Counted from the first letter of the stretch, positions 7,872 through 17,393 are shown. The stretch: 25,031 bases of DNA from Verrucomicrobiales bacterium (GCA_021648365.1 JAKISY010000069.1:1-25031); one strand, 5' to 3'. Program-made: numbers and translations. Notes: generated by a model not told the origin, from the letters alone.

Positions 7872-10800
7872 ATGTCTCTAAGCAAAACCAACGAACAAGC
7901 CCTCGAAGCAGCGATAGAACGCGCCCTTACTGGAACCTGTCTGGAAGATCTGAAGGAAGGGATTGTAAAGGAAGATCCACCAAACAATGGTTTTCATGTT
8001 GGGTATGCGAAGGACTTCGATGCGACCCACGCAATCGACACAGAGAGATTCTGGCATTTCCTCGAAACGACGCAATCAGAAGAGTTGGATAAACTTCGTA
8101 AAGCGTCTTCTGATTGGCAGCTCAAAATACTGCAACGGCTCGACCGGATTGTGAAGAAAAATGGCATTCTCCGTGTCCTTCGTAAAGGGCTTGAGGTGGA
8201 CGATGCCAATTTCACTTTTCTCTATCAGCTCCCGCTGGCGAGTAGCAGCAAAACGGTGAAGAAGAATTTCGCTAAGAACGAATTTAGTGTGACTCGGCAA
8301 GTGCGCTACAATCTCGAAAAACCGGGTGAGGAAATCGACATGGTGATCTTCCTCAACGGGATCGCGCTGGCAACGCTCGAACTCAAGAATCACTGGACGG
8401 GACAATGCGCCAAGGTGCAAGGAATCAAACAATACAAAGCGGATCGAGACAACAAGCAACCTTTGCTTCAGTTTGGACGCTGTATCGTGCATTTCGCAGT
8501 AGATACGGATGAGGTCTACATGACGACCAAGTTGGCGGGACAGAAGACATTCTTTCTCCCCTTCAATAAAGGAAATAATCACGGAAAAGGCAATCCGCCA
8601 AATCCTTACGGACACAAAACGGCCTATCTTTGGGAAGAAGTTTTTACAAAGGAGAGTCTCGCCAACATCATCCAACACTTCGTTCGGTTCGATGGAAAAC
8701 CAAATGATGCACTTCGCAAAAGGACGCTATTTTTTCCACGCTATCACCAAATGGATGTCGTGCGGAGAATCCTTGCTGATGCGGCGGATAAAGGAGTCGG
8801 GCAGACCTACCTCATCCAGCACAGTGCGGGTTCAGGAAAATCAAACTCCATCACCTGGGCAGCGTATCAATTGATCGAAACGTATCCTGATCGCGAAGAT
8901 GTTCCTGGCTCAAAAGGGATGGAGAATCCTCTCTTCGATACGGTGATCGTGGTGACGGATCGCCGTCTGCTCGACAAGCAATTACGGGATAATATCAAAG
9001 AGTTCTCGGAGGTGAAAAACATCGTTGCTCCAGCCTATTCCTCGAAGGAGCTGAAAGAGAGCCTCGAAGCTGGAAAACGGATCATCATCACCACGATCCA
9101 GAAGTTCCCTTTCATCGTCGATGGGATCGCCGACATGAGCGACAAGCGTTTCGCTGTATTGATCGACGAAGCGCACAGTTCCCAGAGTGGCAGTGCCGCT
9201 GGAATGATGAACCAAGCCATCGGAGCCAATGCGAATGATGATGACGAGGAACCCAGTGCACAGGATCTGATCCTCAATGCGATGAAGGCTCGCAAGATGA
9301 AAGGCAATGCCTCGTATCTTGCGTTCACCGCTACTCCAAAGAATACTACGCTCGAACGATTTGGTGTGAAACAGCCAGATGGTTCCTTCAAGCCGTTTCA
9401 TCTTTACTCGATGAAACAAGCCATCGAAGAAGGATTTATCCTCGACGTGCTCGCCAACTACACGACTTACAAGAGTTATTACGAGATCGAAAAATCGATT
9501 CAGGACGACCCAGAATTTGACCAGGGAAAAGCACAGAAAAAACTCCGTGCTTATGTAGAACGCGATAAAAGAACTATCGGCACCAAAGCGGAGATCATGC
9601 TCGACCACTTCATCACGCATATCGTGAACAAGAAGAAGCTTAAAGGTAAAGCGAAGGGATTGGTCGTCAGCCAGGATATCGTGTGCGCTATCCGTTATTA
9701 CAAAGCGCTAAAGGAGCTACTGGAAGAACGCGGCAATCCTTTTAAGATCGCCATTGCTTTTTCAGGGAAGAAAAAAGTCGATGGAGTCGAATACACTGAG
9801 CCAGAGTTCAATGGCTTTGCAGAAATCAAAACGCGAACTGAGTTTGATAAAGACGAATATCGTCTCTTGGTCGTGGCGAATAAATACCTTACAGGATTTG
9901 ATCAGCCTAAACTCACTGCCATGTATGTGGACAAGAAGTTGCAAGGTGTCCTCGCTGTGCAAGCTCTCTCTCGACTCAATCGCTCTGCAAACGATCTCGG
10001 GAAGAAAACAGAAGACCTCTTTGTTCTCGATTTTTTCAATCAAATCGAAGATATAAAGCAATCCTTCGATCCTTTTTATACTGCTACCACTCTAAGCGGT
10101 GCAACGGATGTGAATGTGCTTCATGAACTGAAAGCTACCCTCGACGACACGGGGATTTACGAACAAATCGAGGTAGATGAGTTCGTGACGAAGTATTTTC
10201 AAGGAGTCGATGCTCAGGAACTTAGCCCATTGATTGACACTGCCGCCGAGCGTTTCAATAAGGGACTAGAATTGGAAGACGAGGATAAAGCCGACTACAA
10301 GATTAAAGCCAAGCAGTTTGTGAAGATCTACGGGCAGATGTCTGCCATTCTTCCCTTTGAAGTAATCGAGTGGGAGAAACTGTTCTGGTTTTTAAAATTT
10401 CTCATTCCCAAGCTCATCGTGATCGACCGTGAAGCAGCAGCTATCGATGCCCTACTCGATTCCGTCGATCTCTCTACCTACGGGCTGGAACGAACAAAGC
10501 TCAATCAAACCATTGGTCTCGATGACTCCGAAACTGAAGTCGATCCGCAAAACTCCAATCCACGAGGTGCCCACGGAGGCGATGAAGACAAAGACCCGCT
10601 CACCGAAATCATCAAAGCTTTCAACGAACGCTTCTTTCAAGGATGGGATGCCGCCCCGGAAGATCAGCGGGTGAAGTTCATATCTATCAGCAATCAGGTA
10701 ATGCGGCACAAAGATTTCGCCAAAAAGGTCGCAACCAACCGTGACCCACAAAACCGAGACATCGCCCTAAAATCTATCCTCGATCAAGTCATGGCCCAAC

Positions 10801-10922
10801 AACGCAAGCAGGAGTTGGAGTTGTACAAGCTCTTCGCAAAAGATGAGGGTTTTAATCGTGCTTTTTTTGACACCATGAAACGGATGGTGGATGAGCCAGA
10901 ATTACAAAAGAAGGCATCTTGA
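7872..10922 (+). CDS. hsdR: Type I restriction endonuclease subunit R
   Basis: A 1016-residue motor-nuclease of the type I complex: it translocates DNA using ATP and cuts at a distance from the unmethylated target. Seen in order: the PD-(D/E)xK nuclease with D156 (EEIDMVIF) and E170-L-K172 (TLELKN); Walker A HSAGSGKS at 317-324; DEAH box at 432-435 (LIDEAHSSQSG); motif III FTATPK; and late helicase motifs (YLTGFDQPKL, then QALSRLNRSAN). The C-terminal ~250 residues are helical and would bind the methylase core. Length and motif order are normal and no damage is seen. It begins 94 bases after the preceding regulator, with a short palindrome GATTCGTAGAATC at 7784-7796 in the gap and no clear ribosome binding site before ATG 7872. 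The long open frames antisense to it look like codon-bias shadows. Confidence 0.95.
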   Translation: MSLSKTNEQALEAAIERALTGTCLEDLKEGIVKEDPPNNGFHVGYAKDFDATHAIDTERFWHFLETTQSEELDKLRKASSDWQLKILQRLDRIVKKNGILRVLRKGLEVDDANFTFLYQLPLASSSKTVKKNFAKNEFSVTRQVRYNLEKPGEEIDMVIFLNGIALATLELKNHWTGQCAKVQGIKQYKADRDNKQPLLQFGRCIVHFAVDTDEVYMTTKLAGQKTFFLPFNKGNNHGKGNPPNPYGHKTAYLWEEVFTKESLANIIQHFVRFDGKPNDALRKRTLFFPRYHQMDVVRRILADAADKGVGQTYLIQHSAGSGKSNSITWAAYQLIETYPDREDVPGSKGMENPLFDTVIVVTDRRLLDKQLRDNIKEFSEVKNIVAPAYSSKELKESLEAGKRIIITTIQKFPFIVDGIADMSDKRFAVLIDEAHSSQSGSAAGMMNQAIGANANDDDEEPSAQDLILNAMKARKMKGNASYLAFTATPKNTTLERFGVKQPDGSFKPFHLYSMKQAIEEGFILDVLANYTTYKSYYEIEKSIQDDPEFDQGKAQKKLRAYVERDKRTIGTKAEIMLDHFITHIVNKKKLKGKAKGLVVSQDIVCAIRYYKALKELLEERGNPFKIAIAFSGKKKVDGVEYTEPEFNGFAEIKTRTEFDKDEYRLLVVANKYLTGFDQPKLTAMYVDKKLQGVLAVQALSRLNRSANDLGKKTEDLFVLDFFNQIEDIKQSFDPFYTATTLSGATDVNVLHELKATLDDTGIYEQIEVDEFVTKYFQGVDAQELSPLIDTAAERFNKGLELEDEDKADYKIKAKQFVKIYGQMSAILPFEVIEWEKLFWFLKFLIPKLIVIDREAAAIDALLDSVDLSTYGLERTKLNQTIGLDDSETEVDPQNSNPRGAHGGDEDKDPLTEIIKAFNERFFQGWDAAPEDQRVKFISISNQVMRHKDFAKKVATNRDPQNRDIALKSILDQVMAQQRKQELELYKLFAKDEGFNRAFFDTMKRMVDEPELQKKAS

Positions 10923-10941
10923 TGCAGTGGTATCCAGAAAC

Positions 10942-11928
10942 TTATTTCTCCACTAACCAAACATTCCTGTAAGCCGTGGGGTTGCCGTGGCCTTGGAAAA
11001 TGATCGGGCCTTTGGACACTTCGGGGCGTTTGGCTCCGGCTCCAGTGCCGATGGGCATCTCGACGTCGTCGTGAATTTTGACTCCGTTGTGGACGATGGT
11101 GATGCGGGTATTGGCGATTTTTTTACCTTCTTTGTCAAACTTGGGTGCGGTGAAGTCGATGTCGTAGGTTTGCCAAGTAAGCGGGGGCAGGCACATCGGG
11201 GTGTCTGGGGTTTTCACTTTATAAAAGCTACCGCACCATTGTGCGGGTTCGCTTTGCAGGGGGAGCTTGTTCCACTCTTTGGTGGGGACGAGGCCGAAGG
11301 TGTCGAGCACTTGAGTTTCGTAACGGTTTTGTAGGTAGAGCCCGCTGTTGCCACGATCCTGACTGGATGGTGGGGCGGAGGGTTTGTAAGGCAGGCGAAA
11401 CTCGACGTGTAGATGGAAGTCGCCGTATTTTCCGGTGGTCTCTGAGCCTGCCCACAACAGGCCATCTTTGATCTCTCCTTTGATCAGCGGGGTGGTTTTG
11501 CCACCAAAGAGGATGACCGCTCCTGTAGGAGCTTTGGCGCCGAGCGTGGGGCTGCTGCGCTGGGCTTTTTTCCACGAGCTGATTTGTTTTTTTACTGCGT
11601 CTTGTGACAAGGTGGCGGCTTCGGGTTGGGAGCGATCCCAGCCTGCGCCTGGCAAACCTCCTTTGAATTTGGCGACGTAGAATTTCCCTTGGCTCAAAGC
11701 GACCACTTGAATACCGGTATTGCCATCGAGGTATTCTCCTTGGATGAGAAAGTCGGGATCATCGGCGGCGGCTTTGGCGGGGTCGGTCCAAGTGGGGATG
11801 GCGTTTTTCTCGGCGGCGTGAGCTTCGCTGATAGTGAAGGTGATGAGCAAGGTCATCGTGAGGACTGAGGTGAGAAAGGCTTGAGGCATCATAAGGGCTA
11901 ATTTGTACAGGCTTGAACGCCTTTGCAA
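10942..11928 (-). CDS. Exported DUF1080 / 3-keto-disaccharide hydrolase-family protein
   Basis: A 328-residue exported protein. The C-terminal two thirds carry marks of the DUF1080 (3-keto-disaccharide hydrolase) lectin-like fold: the strand FHLHVEFRLPY, the NSGLYLQNRYETQVLD segment, WQTYDIDFTAPKFD, the VHNGVKIHDDVE strand, and the ending GPIIFQGHGNPTAYRNVWL. These proteins act in the periplasm or outside the cell on glycans and are very numerous in Verrucomicrobiota and Planctomycetota. An N-terminal signal peptide ends near AHA-AEKN. The start at 11928 is TTG; it gives an n-region with RR and K, whereas ATG 11892 or 11889 gives a signal peptide without positive charge, so TTG is plausible but unproven. 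It is tail-to-tail with hsdR (19-base gap), which probably marks the edge of the defence locus. Confidence 0.85.
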   Translation of the reverse strand: MQRRSSLYKLALMMPQAFLTSVLTMTLLITFTISEAHAAEKNAIPTWTDPAKAAADDPDFLIQGEYLDGNTGIQVVALSQGKFYVAKFKGGLPGAGWDRSQPEAATLSQDAVKKQISSWKKAQRSSPTLGAKAPTGAVILFGGKTTPLIKGEIKDGLLWAGSETTGKYGDFHLHVEFRLPYKPSAPPSSQDRGNSGLYLQNRYETQVLDTFGLVPTKEWNKLPLQSEPAQWCGSFYKVKTPDTPMCLPPLTWQTYDIDFTAPKFDKEGKKIANTRITIVHNGVKIHDDVEMPIGTGAGAKRPEVSKGPIIFQGHGNPTAYRNVWLVEK

Positions 11929-11985
11929 CTCTCAGTTGTGAAAGTTATGAAAGCTGTTGACGCCTTTGACTGCGAATGGGGGGAA

Positions 11986-12008
11986 TCTGGTATCAAAATG
12001 TTACCAGA
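11986..12008. repeat. Inverted repeat TCTGGTA/TACCAGA
   Basis: Perfect 7-base arms separated by 9 bases, in the 194-bp gap between two - strand genes and upstream of the DUF1080 gene. No T-tract follows on either strand, so a protein-binding site is more likely than a terminator. The rest of the gap shows only a weak GCTCT/AGAGC hairpin at 12097-12112. Confidence 0.4.
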
Positions 12009-12122
12009 ACTAAAAATTTGTGAGTATTTCTTCTCGCTGTTTGTCAGGAGACTTTAAACAGGTTGTTCTGAGAGCCTCTGGTATTCTAGGGGCATTGCTC
12101 TTGAGTTAGAGCTATAGAATTG

Positions 12123-13709
12123 TTATTTCACTCCTACAGCACTCACGGCTTCGGCGCAGCGCACGCCGTCGAGGGCGGCGCTGACGATGCCTCCGGCAAA
12201 ACCGGCACCTTCTCCGCAGGGGAAGAGGCCTGCGATTTCTGGATGTTGCAAGGTAGTGGGATCGCGGGGAATACGCACGGGTGAGCTGGTGCGAGTTTCG
12301 AAACCGATCAGGTTGGCGTCACTGGTGAGGTAGCCGTGCATTTTTTTACCGAAGAGTTTCAAGCCGATGTTCATTCGAGTGGTCATCCACTTTGGCAACA
12401 GTTCATCGAGGCGGGCGGGATTGAGGCCTGGGTGGTAAGAGCTGTCAGGCAAGTCGTTGGACAGTTTGCCTTTCATAAAATCGGTCATGCGCTGCGCGGG
12501 GGCGGTCTGGCCACCACCGCCGGCTTCTTTGGCGGCGACTTCGAGGGACTTTTGAAAGGCGATGCCGGCGAGCACGCCGTGTTCTTTTTGGTAGGCGGCG
12601 CAGTCCTCGGGTTCGACGGTGACGACCATGCCGCTATTGGCGAATGGGGAGTCGCGTTTGGATAGGCTCATGCCGTTGACGACAACCTCGTCGTTCTCCG
12701 TAGCGCAGGGCACGATGAAGCCGCCTGGACACATGCAAAAGGAGTGCACGCCACGATTATTGATCTTGGTAGCGAGGGAGTAGGCGGCGGCAGGTAACAT
12801 CTCCGAGCGCGGAGTGTCGTCATCGAGGTGATATTGGATCTGATCGATCAGCGATTGCTGGTGTTCGATACGCATGCCCATAGCAAAAGGCTTGGCTTCC
12901 ATCAGCACCTTTTTTTGATCGAGCAGGGTGTAAATGTCGCGCGCTGAGTGACCGGTGGCGAGGATCACTCCGAGTCCGGTGTATTCTTTGCCATCGGCGG
13001 TGATGACGCCGTTGATCTTGTTATTTTCAATCAGGAAATCGGTGACTTTGCTTTGGAAATGAACTTCGCCTCCGGCATCGATGATGCTTTGGCGCATCGC
13101 CATCACTACCTTGGGTAGCAGGTTCGATCCGATGTGGGGGTGGGAGTCGATGAGGATGCGCTCGGGGGCGCCGTGGGCGACGAGGGTTTGGTAAATGTCG
13201 GAGATGGTGCCGCGTTTTTTGGCGCGGGTGTAGAGTTTGCCATCGGAGAAGGTGCCGGCTCCGCCTTCGCCAAAACAGTAGTTGCTGTCTTCGACGATGC
13301 GTCCTTCGCGTAAGATGGGGGCGAGGTCGAAGCGGCGTGCGGAGGCGTCTTTACCGCGCTCTAGGATGATGGGGATGCGGCGCAGCTCTAGGCAGCGTAG
13401 CGCGGCGAAGAGTCCTGCCGGACCAGATCCGACGATGATGATACGCGGGGCGCTGCTTTTAACGGGGCGATAGTTGGCGACTAAGGGTTCTTCGGGTGGC
13501 AGGATGTCGTCGATGCCGACTTCGAGGCGCAGCTGGACTTTGATCGCGCGTTTGCGGGCGTCGATGGAGTGTTTGCGCAGGCGTAGGCTGCGAATGCGTT
13601 CGCGCTGAATTTTTAATTTCCTAGCGGCGGCATAAGACCACGCTTTTTTGTCCTCCGATGTGTGTAGCGGAAGGATGATGTCGATAGTTTCCACTCGGAG
13701 TTCACTCAT
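12123..13709 (-). CDS. FAD-dependent oxidoreductase of the COG2509 type
   Basis: A 528-residue flavoprotein. After a ~85-residue N-terminal domain rich in Arg/Lys (VETIDIILPL start, RKHSIDARKRAIKVQLRLEV), the dinucleotide fold begins with IIIVGSGPAGLFAALR (GSGPAG at 94-99) and an acidic strand end (ILERG). Characteristic features of this uncharacterised dehydrogenase family follow: CFGEGGAGTFSDGKLYTR, the ATGHSARDIYTLL segment, and a C-terminal FAD-binding stretch GLFPCGEGAGFAGGIVSAAL. No signal peptide or membrane span is seen, so it is cytoplasmic. The substrate of the family is not established. The ATG at 13709 gives a full-length family-like N-terminus. It is divergent from the TPR gene, with a 155-base shared upstream region that contains a palindromic repeat. 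Confidence 0.88.
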   Translation of the reverse strand: MSELRVETIDIILPLHTSEDKKAWSYAAARKLKIQRERIRSLRLRKHSIDARKRAIKVQLRLEVGIDDILPPEEPLVANYRPVKSSAPRIIIVGSGPAGLFAALRCLELRRIPIILERGKDASARRFDLAPILREGRIVEDSNYCFGEGGAGTFSDGKLYTRAKKRGTISDIYQTLVAHGAPERILIDSHPHIGSNLLPKVVMAMRQSIIDAGGEVHFQSKVTDFLIENNKINGVITADGKEYTGLGVILATGHSARDIYTLLDQKKVLMEAKPFAMGMRIEHQQSLIDQIQYHLDDDTPRSEMLPAAAYSLATKINNRGVHSFCMCPGGFIVPCATENDEVVVNGMSLSKRDSPFANSGMVVTVEPEDCAAYQKEHGVLAGIAFQKSLEVAAKEAGGGGQTAPAQRMTDFMKGKLSNDLPDSSYHPGLNPARLDELLPKWMTTRMNIGLKLFGKKMHGYLTSDANLIGFETRTSSPVRIPRDPTTLQHPEIAGLFPCGEGAGFAGGIVSAALDGVRCAEAVSAVGVK

Positions 13710-13773
13710 GGTTGCTTATCAAGCCCACAAAAGGCGTGGATGCAAGGCGGGACTGTGGAAAAGAACGATTCAC

Positions 13774-13817
13774 AACAAGACAATTCTGTGTCCGGGCGGA
13801 CAGAAAATTGTCTTGTT
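13774..13817. repeat. Dispersed palindromic element, copy 1
   Basis: AACAAGACAATT at the left faces AATTGTCTTGTT at the right (perfect 12-base arms), and the inside can also pair (GTCCG with CGGAC). A close relative lies at 17422-17467. It sits between the divergent starts of the flavoprotein and TPR genes, so it is part of the 5' region of one or both. Confidence 0.65.
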
Positions 13818-13864
13818 CGTAGCTGTGAGAAGCGTGAAAAAATAAGATTTAACTTTCCTTTTGT

Positions 13865-16800
13865 ATGAGAATGGACACAATAGCGAGCATGCAAGGAAGA
13901 TACATCGATAGGAAATACAGCAGAGTCGTATTGGGTGCCGTATTGGCTGCGTTCGTTTTGTTAGCAGAATTAGGGTTGCAAGCTCAGCAAGACTTACGGG
14001 GTGCGGAGAAGGTGATAGCTGAGGTGGTTAAGGTTTTGGAAAAGCCTGAGAAGCACAAAGGTGAAAAAGAGCACGAAGAGGCTGGCTCGATGAAGGAGAA
14101 AATCAAAACTTTGCAGGAAACTTGGAATGCCTATTTCGATAAGCGCATAGATCTAGCAGAGCAAGCGAGTGTATCGGAGTGGTTGCTTGTATTTGACCTC
14201 TATACTGAGGCATCACTAAAAGCTAAGCGGATGGACTGGTCGGTCTGGAAGCGTGAGCCCGGCAGGCGTTATGCTATTTTAGGTGAAGTGCCTGATAGTG
14301 CTGCGTGGGAGTCCTGGTTAGCTGCTTTGCAGAAACGTAGCGAAGGGGTGAAGGCGGATGCGCCTGAGCGGGCTGCGTATCTGGCTTTTTTGGTGAACTT
14401 TCTGAAGGGGAATCGGGAGCTTGCTTGGAAGAGTTGGCAGGGGTTTAGCAAGATGATGCGGGCAAAAGAGACCACTCAAGAGGATTACCAAGCTAGGCAA
14501 ATGTTAGAAACTCTCGATCGTCTGGAGGCGGGGGTGGCGAAGGTGTTGAAGATTGAAGGTTATGGCTTGAAGGAGTTTGAGTTAGCTCTGAAAAAGCGTG
14601 AGTCCATCAGTGAAGAAGAGGCTTCTTATGGCGGGCAATCTCTGAGTGTGCCCAAGTTGGCTAAGTTGACGACGAAGGATAAAGCCAGCGCTTTATTAAA
14701 ACGTGTGTTTGCGATTGAATTTGAAGAGTACCAGCTCAATTTTGAGAGTGATGAGGAGACTTCCCAGTTGGCGGTAGCAGTTTTGATCGCTAATCCGGAA
14801 CTGGTCAAGAGCCCGTTGTGGAATTTGATCCATTCTGTGGACGCGGTGCCGCTCTATGAGCTCTATGCTAAGAAGTTCCCTGAGGCGGTCAGCAAGGCGC
14901 GTGCGAAAAGCGATTATGCCTGGCGGAATGCGCTGGAGTGGGTGGTTGCAGTGCATCTTTTGAAAGGGGATACGGACAAGGCTCTTGCTGTGGTGGTGGA
15001 GAATGCAAAGGAGGATTCGACGGAGACTTGGGTGAACCGTAAGTTGGCTAAAAAAATGCAAGCTGAAGGCAAGTCGGCTGTTTTGTTTGATTTTTATAAA
15101 AAGCTATTGTTGAAATTACCGACGGCAGATGTGTGGACTTCGATGATCGATCTGGGGGCGCGCATTCACCGTAGTGGGGAGGTCAGTCAATTAGCTCAGG
15201 ATTTGATTGCCAAACAAGGTGCGGCTAGTGCTGTGGCTCGGAGTAGTGCGCTGGACTTGCTCGCCGCTACGGCTTTGGCAGAGGATGAGGTGGAGCAGGG
15301 CTTGAAGCACCTTCGAGCGAAGGTGGTTTTGGCACGGGGGGAGATTGAGGCTTTGCTGAAGAAGGATAAGTCTGAGCGCAAGGAGAAATGGCGCAAGGAA
15401 TTTGATCGTTGGGGGAATGAGCTGAGTTCGACTGGGCGACAAATTCAAGAAGTAGGGAAAGTCACTGAGAATGAGCAGGTCGCGGGTGAGGGTGGTGAAA
15501 TTTTGAGCAAATGGTATAAGATTCGCTTGGCTAACTTCGGCAAGGATGACTACGGGTATTCTTCGCTGATGGAGTCTTTGATAGAGCAGGGCGACTTGGT
15601 TTTGGCAGAAAAAAATATCCTTGAACGTGTGAAATCAGCTACCGAGAAAGCTGTGAAGTCATCGGAAAAGGAAAATTACCCTGGTAGTAATCCTTTCAGG
15701 CAAGGGGATTTTTCTGAATTGGCACTCAGTTTGATCAAGCTTTATGATAAGGCGGAGCGCTATCAAGATGTGGTGGAGATGTTTGAGTCCTGGCCATTCT
15801 GGGGGGTATTTGATCTTTCTGGTTTAGATCATGTAGATGAGGAGATAAGTTTTGCTCTGGTAAAGGCATTAGAGAAGACGGGGGATCAAAAAAAAGCGGT
15901 AAAAGTGCTGCAAGCTTTGCTGCTCAAAGGTGAGCTTACGGGTAAGGATGAGGCTTACGCCACGCTTTTGCGCTTGCAGGGGCAAGGGGCGATGGAGACT
16001 TTGGATCAGCTTTATCAAAGAGATGCTTTTGAGGAGCGTCCGTTGATCTGGAAAGGGGTTTTGTTGCTGGAAGCTGGGAAACTAGATCAGGCTGAGGTTT
16101 TGATCCGCAAAGCCATAGCGATTGACCCATCGGATGGGGAGCAGGGTAAAGGTGATCGTATGAAGGTGTATGGTGTGTTGGCGGATATTTTGGTAGCAAA
16201 AGGTAAAAAAGAAGATGCCAAACTTTATCGAGAAGTGTTGAAGGCGATTCGTTTGGCTGAAGATGCGGATGATGTCTATGCGGCTGGTTTGGTCTCTAGG
16301 GGGATCAAGCAATACCTACAAGCTTTGACTCATTTTTCAGACGCTTATTGTATTCAGTCACGTTTGGCAAAGCAGCTGAATGATGCGGGCAGATTGGATG
16401 AAGCGCGGGTTCATTATCGCAAAGCTTTTGAGCTGATGCCAGATAGTTTTGGTAGGATGGAGAGCCATTGTTTCGGCTGCGAAGGGGTGTTCAATGGTAA
16501 GAATGCCGAGGCGATTGCGGAGCAGGTGTTCACTAATTTGATCAAGGAGAATCCTGAGAAGCCTCAGTTATATTATTTGTTAGGCTATTTGCGAGCTTCT
16601 CAAGATAGAGATGAGGAGGCTTTGGAATTGTATCAAAAAGCGGTGAAGCTGGATCCTGATTATATCAATGCTTGGAAGAAGATAATAGCGTATGCGGAGC
16701 GTTCCTTTTTGACTCTACAGCAGGGGGATCAAGCCAACTTGGCTTTATCGCGCTTGGACCCTTATGGTAGGCATGGGGGAGGCAATGCGGGGGCGGTGTT

Positions 16801-17116
16801 TGATGTGCGCGGGATGCTTGCTCAACTGGAAGCGGTCGAAGCTGCTGGTGGTGGTGAAGAAGTGGGTGACTGGTTTGAACTGAGCGCTTCGAAGGATTTG
16901 ATTGAGAAGTTGGTCGATTCGCAGTTGAGTGAGGCGGGAGAGGATTTCCTGAAAAACGGAATGACTAAGCAGAGCTTGATCAAACAGATGATGGCAGGTG
17001 GACAAGTTGATACTAGCTCTGGAGCACGCAGTTCGATCCGTTCGTTTTTGCAGCAGCATGAAGTTTTGAACTCATGGCAACAGTATTACCGAGTCCTGTT
17101 GCAGCAGGGAGATTGA
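13865..17116 (+). CDS. Large exported tetratricopeptide-repeat protein
   Basis: A 1083-residue exported protein. The N-terminus has a basic region (GRYIDRKYSR), a hydrophobic segment (VVLGAVLAAFVLLAELGL) and a likely cleavage near LQAQQ. The body is almost wholly helical with degenerate tetratricopeptide units; clear ones are near GKLDQAEVLIRKAIAIDPSD, GRLDEARVHYRKAFELMPDS, and residues ~899-945 (LGYLRASQDRDEEALELYQK then AVKLDP). A CFGCEG pair of cysteines lies between two of these units. No enzymatic motif is visible, so a scaffold role in the periplasm or at the envelope is the best guess. Start could be ATG 13865, 13871 or 13889. Two copies of a palindromic element bracket the gene. I do not recognise an ortholog. 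Confidence 0.8.
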   Translation: MRMDTIASMQGRYIDRKYSRVVLGAVLAAFVLLAELGLQAQQDLRGAEKVIAEVVKVLEKPEKHKGEKEHEEAGSMKEKIKTLQETWNAYFDKRIDLAEQASVSEWLLVFDLYTEASLKAKRMDWSVWKREPGRRYAILGEVPDSAAWESWLAALQKRSEGVKADAPERAAYLAFLVNFLKGNRELAWKSWQGFSKMMRAKETTQEDYQARQMLETLDRLEAGVAKVLKIEGYGLKEFELALKKRESISEEEASYGGQSLSVPKLAKLTTKDKASALLKRVFAIEFEEYQLNFESDEETSQLAVAVLIANPELVKSPLWNLIHSVDAVPLYELYAKKFPEAVSKARAKSDYAWRNALEWVVAVHLLKGDTDKALAVVVENAKEDSTETWVNRKLAKKMQAEGKSAVLFDFYKKLLLKLPTADVWTSMIDLGARIHRSGEVSQLAQDLIAKQGAASAVARSSALDLLAATALAEDEVEQGLKHLRAKVVLARGEIEALLKKDKSERKEKWRKEFDRWGNELSSTGRQIQEVGKVTENEQVAGEGGEILSKWYKIRLANFGKDDYGYSSLMESLIEQGDLVLAEKNILERVKSATEKAVKSSEKENYPGSNPFRQGDFSELALSLIKLYDKAERYQDVVEMFESWPFWGVFDLSGLDHVDEEISFALVKALEKTGDQKKAVKVLQALLLKGELTGKDEAYATLLRLQGQGAMETLDQLYQRDAFEERPLIWKGVLLLEAGKLDQAEVLIRKAIAIDPSDGEQGKGDRMKVYGVLADILVAKGKKEDAKLYREVLKAIRLAEDADDVYAAGLVSRGIKQYLQALTHFSDAYCIQSRLAKQLNDAGRLDEARVHYRKAFELMPDSFGRMESHCFGCEGVFNGKNAEAIAEQVFTNLIKENPEKPQLYYLLGYLRASQDRDEEALELYQKAVKLDPDYINAWKKIIAYAERSFLTLQQGDQANLALSRLDPYGRHGGGNAGAVFDVRGMLAQLEAVEAAGGGEEVGDWFELSASKDLIEKLVDSQLSEAGEDFLKNGMTKQSLIKQMMAGGQVDTSSGARSSIRSFLQQHEVLNSWQQYYRVLLQQGD

Positions 17117-17156
17117 ATGGGGGGGGCAAGTTATTTCTTCAGCGAGGGTGAAAAAA

Positions 17157-17177
17157 GAGAGCAAATCGACTGCTCTC
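17157..17177. repeat. Hairpin GAGAGCA/TGCTCTC
   Basis: Perfect 7-base arms and a 7-base loop, 40 bases after the TPR stop. The run of A lies on the 5' side, so the T-tract needed for an intrinsic terminator exists only on the - strand, where no gene ends. It may still stabilise the 3' end of the TPR message. Confidence 0.4.
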
Positions 17178-17231
17178 AAGAAAACTGGCGTATTGAGGTG
17201 CTCTGGTTGAACCTATTATAGGGAGATGTTG

Positions 17232-17393
17232 ATGGTAGAAATAGTTTTGGAGTATTTTATTTATGCGATGGCCTTATACCTTGTTTTTAAATTAGGGGTA
17301 GCGCTCTGGGCGAGGTGGGCATTGGTGTTTTTGTTATTCGCGCTGTTGGTGATCAAAATAAGCCTCGATGCAGGCTGGTTGAGTTTGTTATAG
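17232..17393 (+). CDS. 53-residue membrane peptide
   Basis: A short open frame starts at ATG 17232, six bases after GGGAG, a good ribosome binding site (ATG 17226 is in frame but touches the GGGAG). The peptide MVEIVLEYFIYAMALYLVFK continues with a charged bend (LWARW) and a second hydrophobic run (ALVFLLFALLVIKISL). Two membrane helices, or one long one with a break, are expected. No family is recognised. It lies in the otherwise gene-free 17117-17643 stretch, between a hairpin and the second palindromic element. The rest of that stretch holds the promoter region of the next gene. Confidence 0.5.
   Translation: MVEIVLEYFIYAMALYLVFKLGVALWARWALVFLLFALLVIKISLDAGWLSLL

Noticed and set aside
7814..8092. 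92-codon + strand frame overlapping the start of hsdR
   Set aside because: It runs in another frame through the conserved hsdR N-terminus and has no motif.
8076..9620. Long open frames of 200 and 212 codons on the - strand inside hsdR
   Set aside because: They lie opposite a complete hsdR with all motifs, have no recognisable domains, and arise from its codon bias.
12097..12112. GCTCT/AGAGC hairpin as terminator of the flavoprotein gene
   Set aside because: Only five pairs and no T-tract on the - strand.
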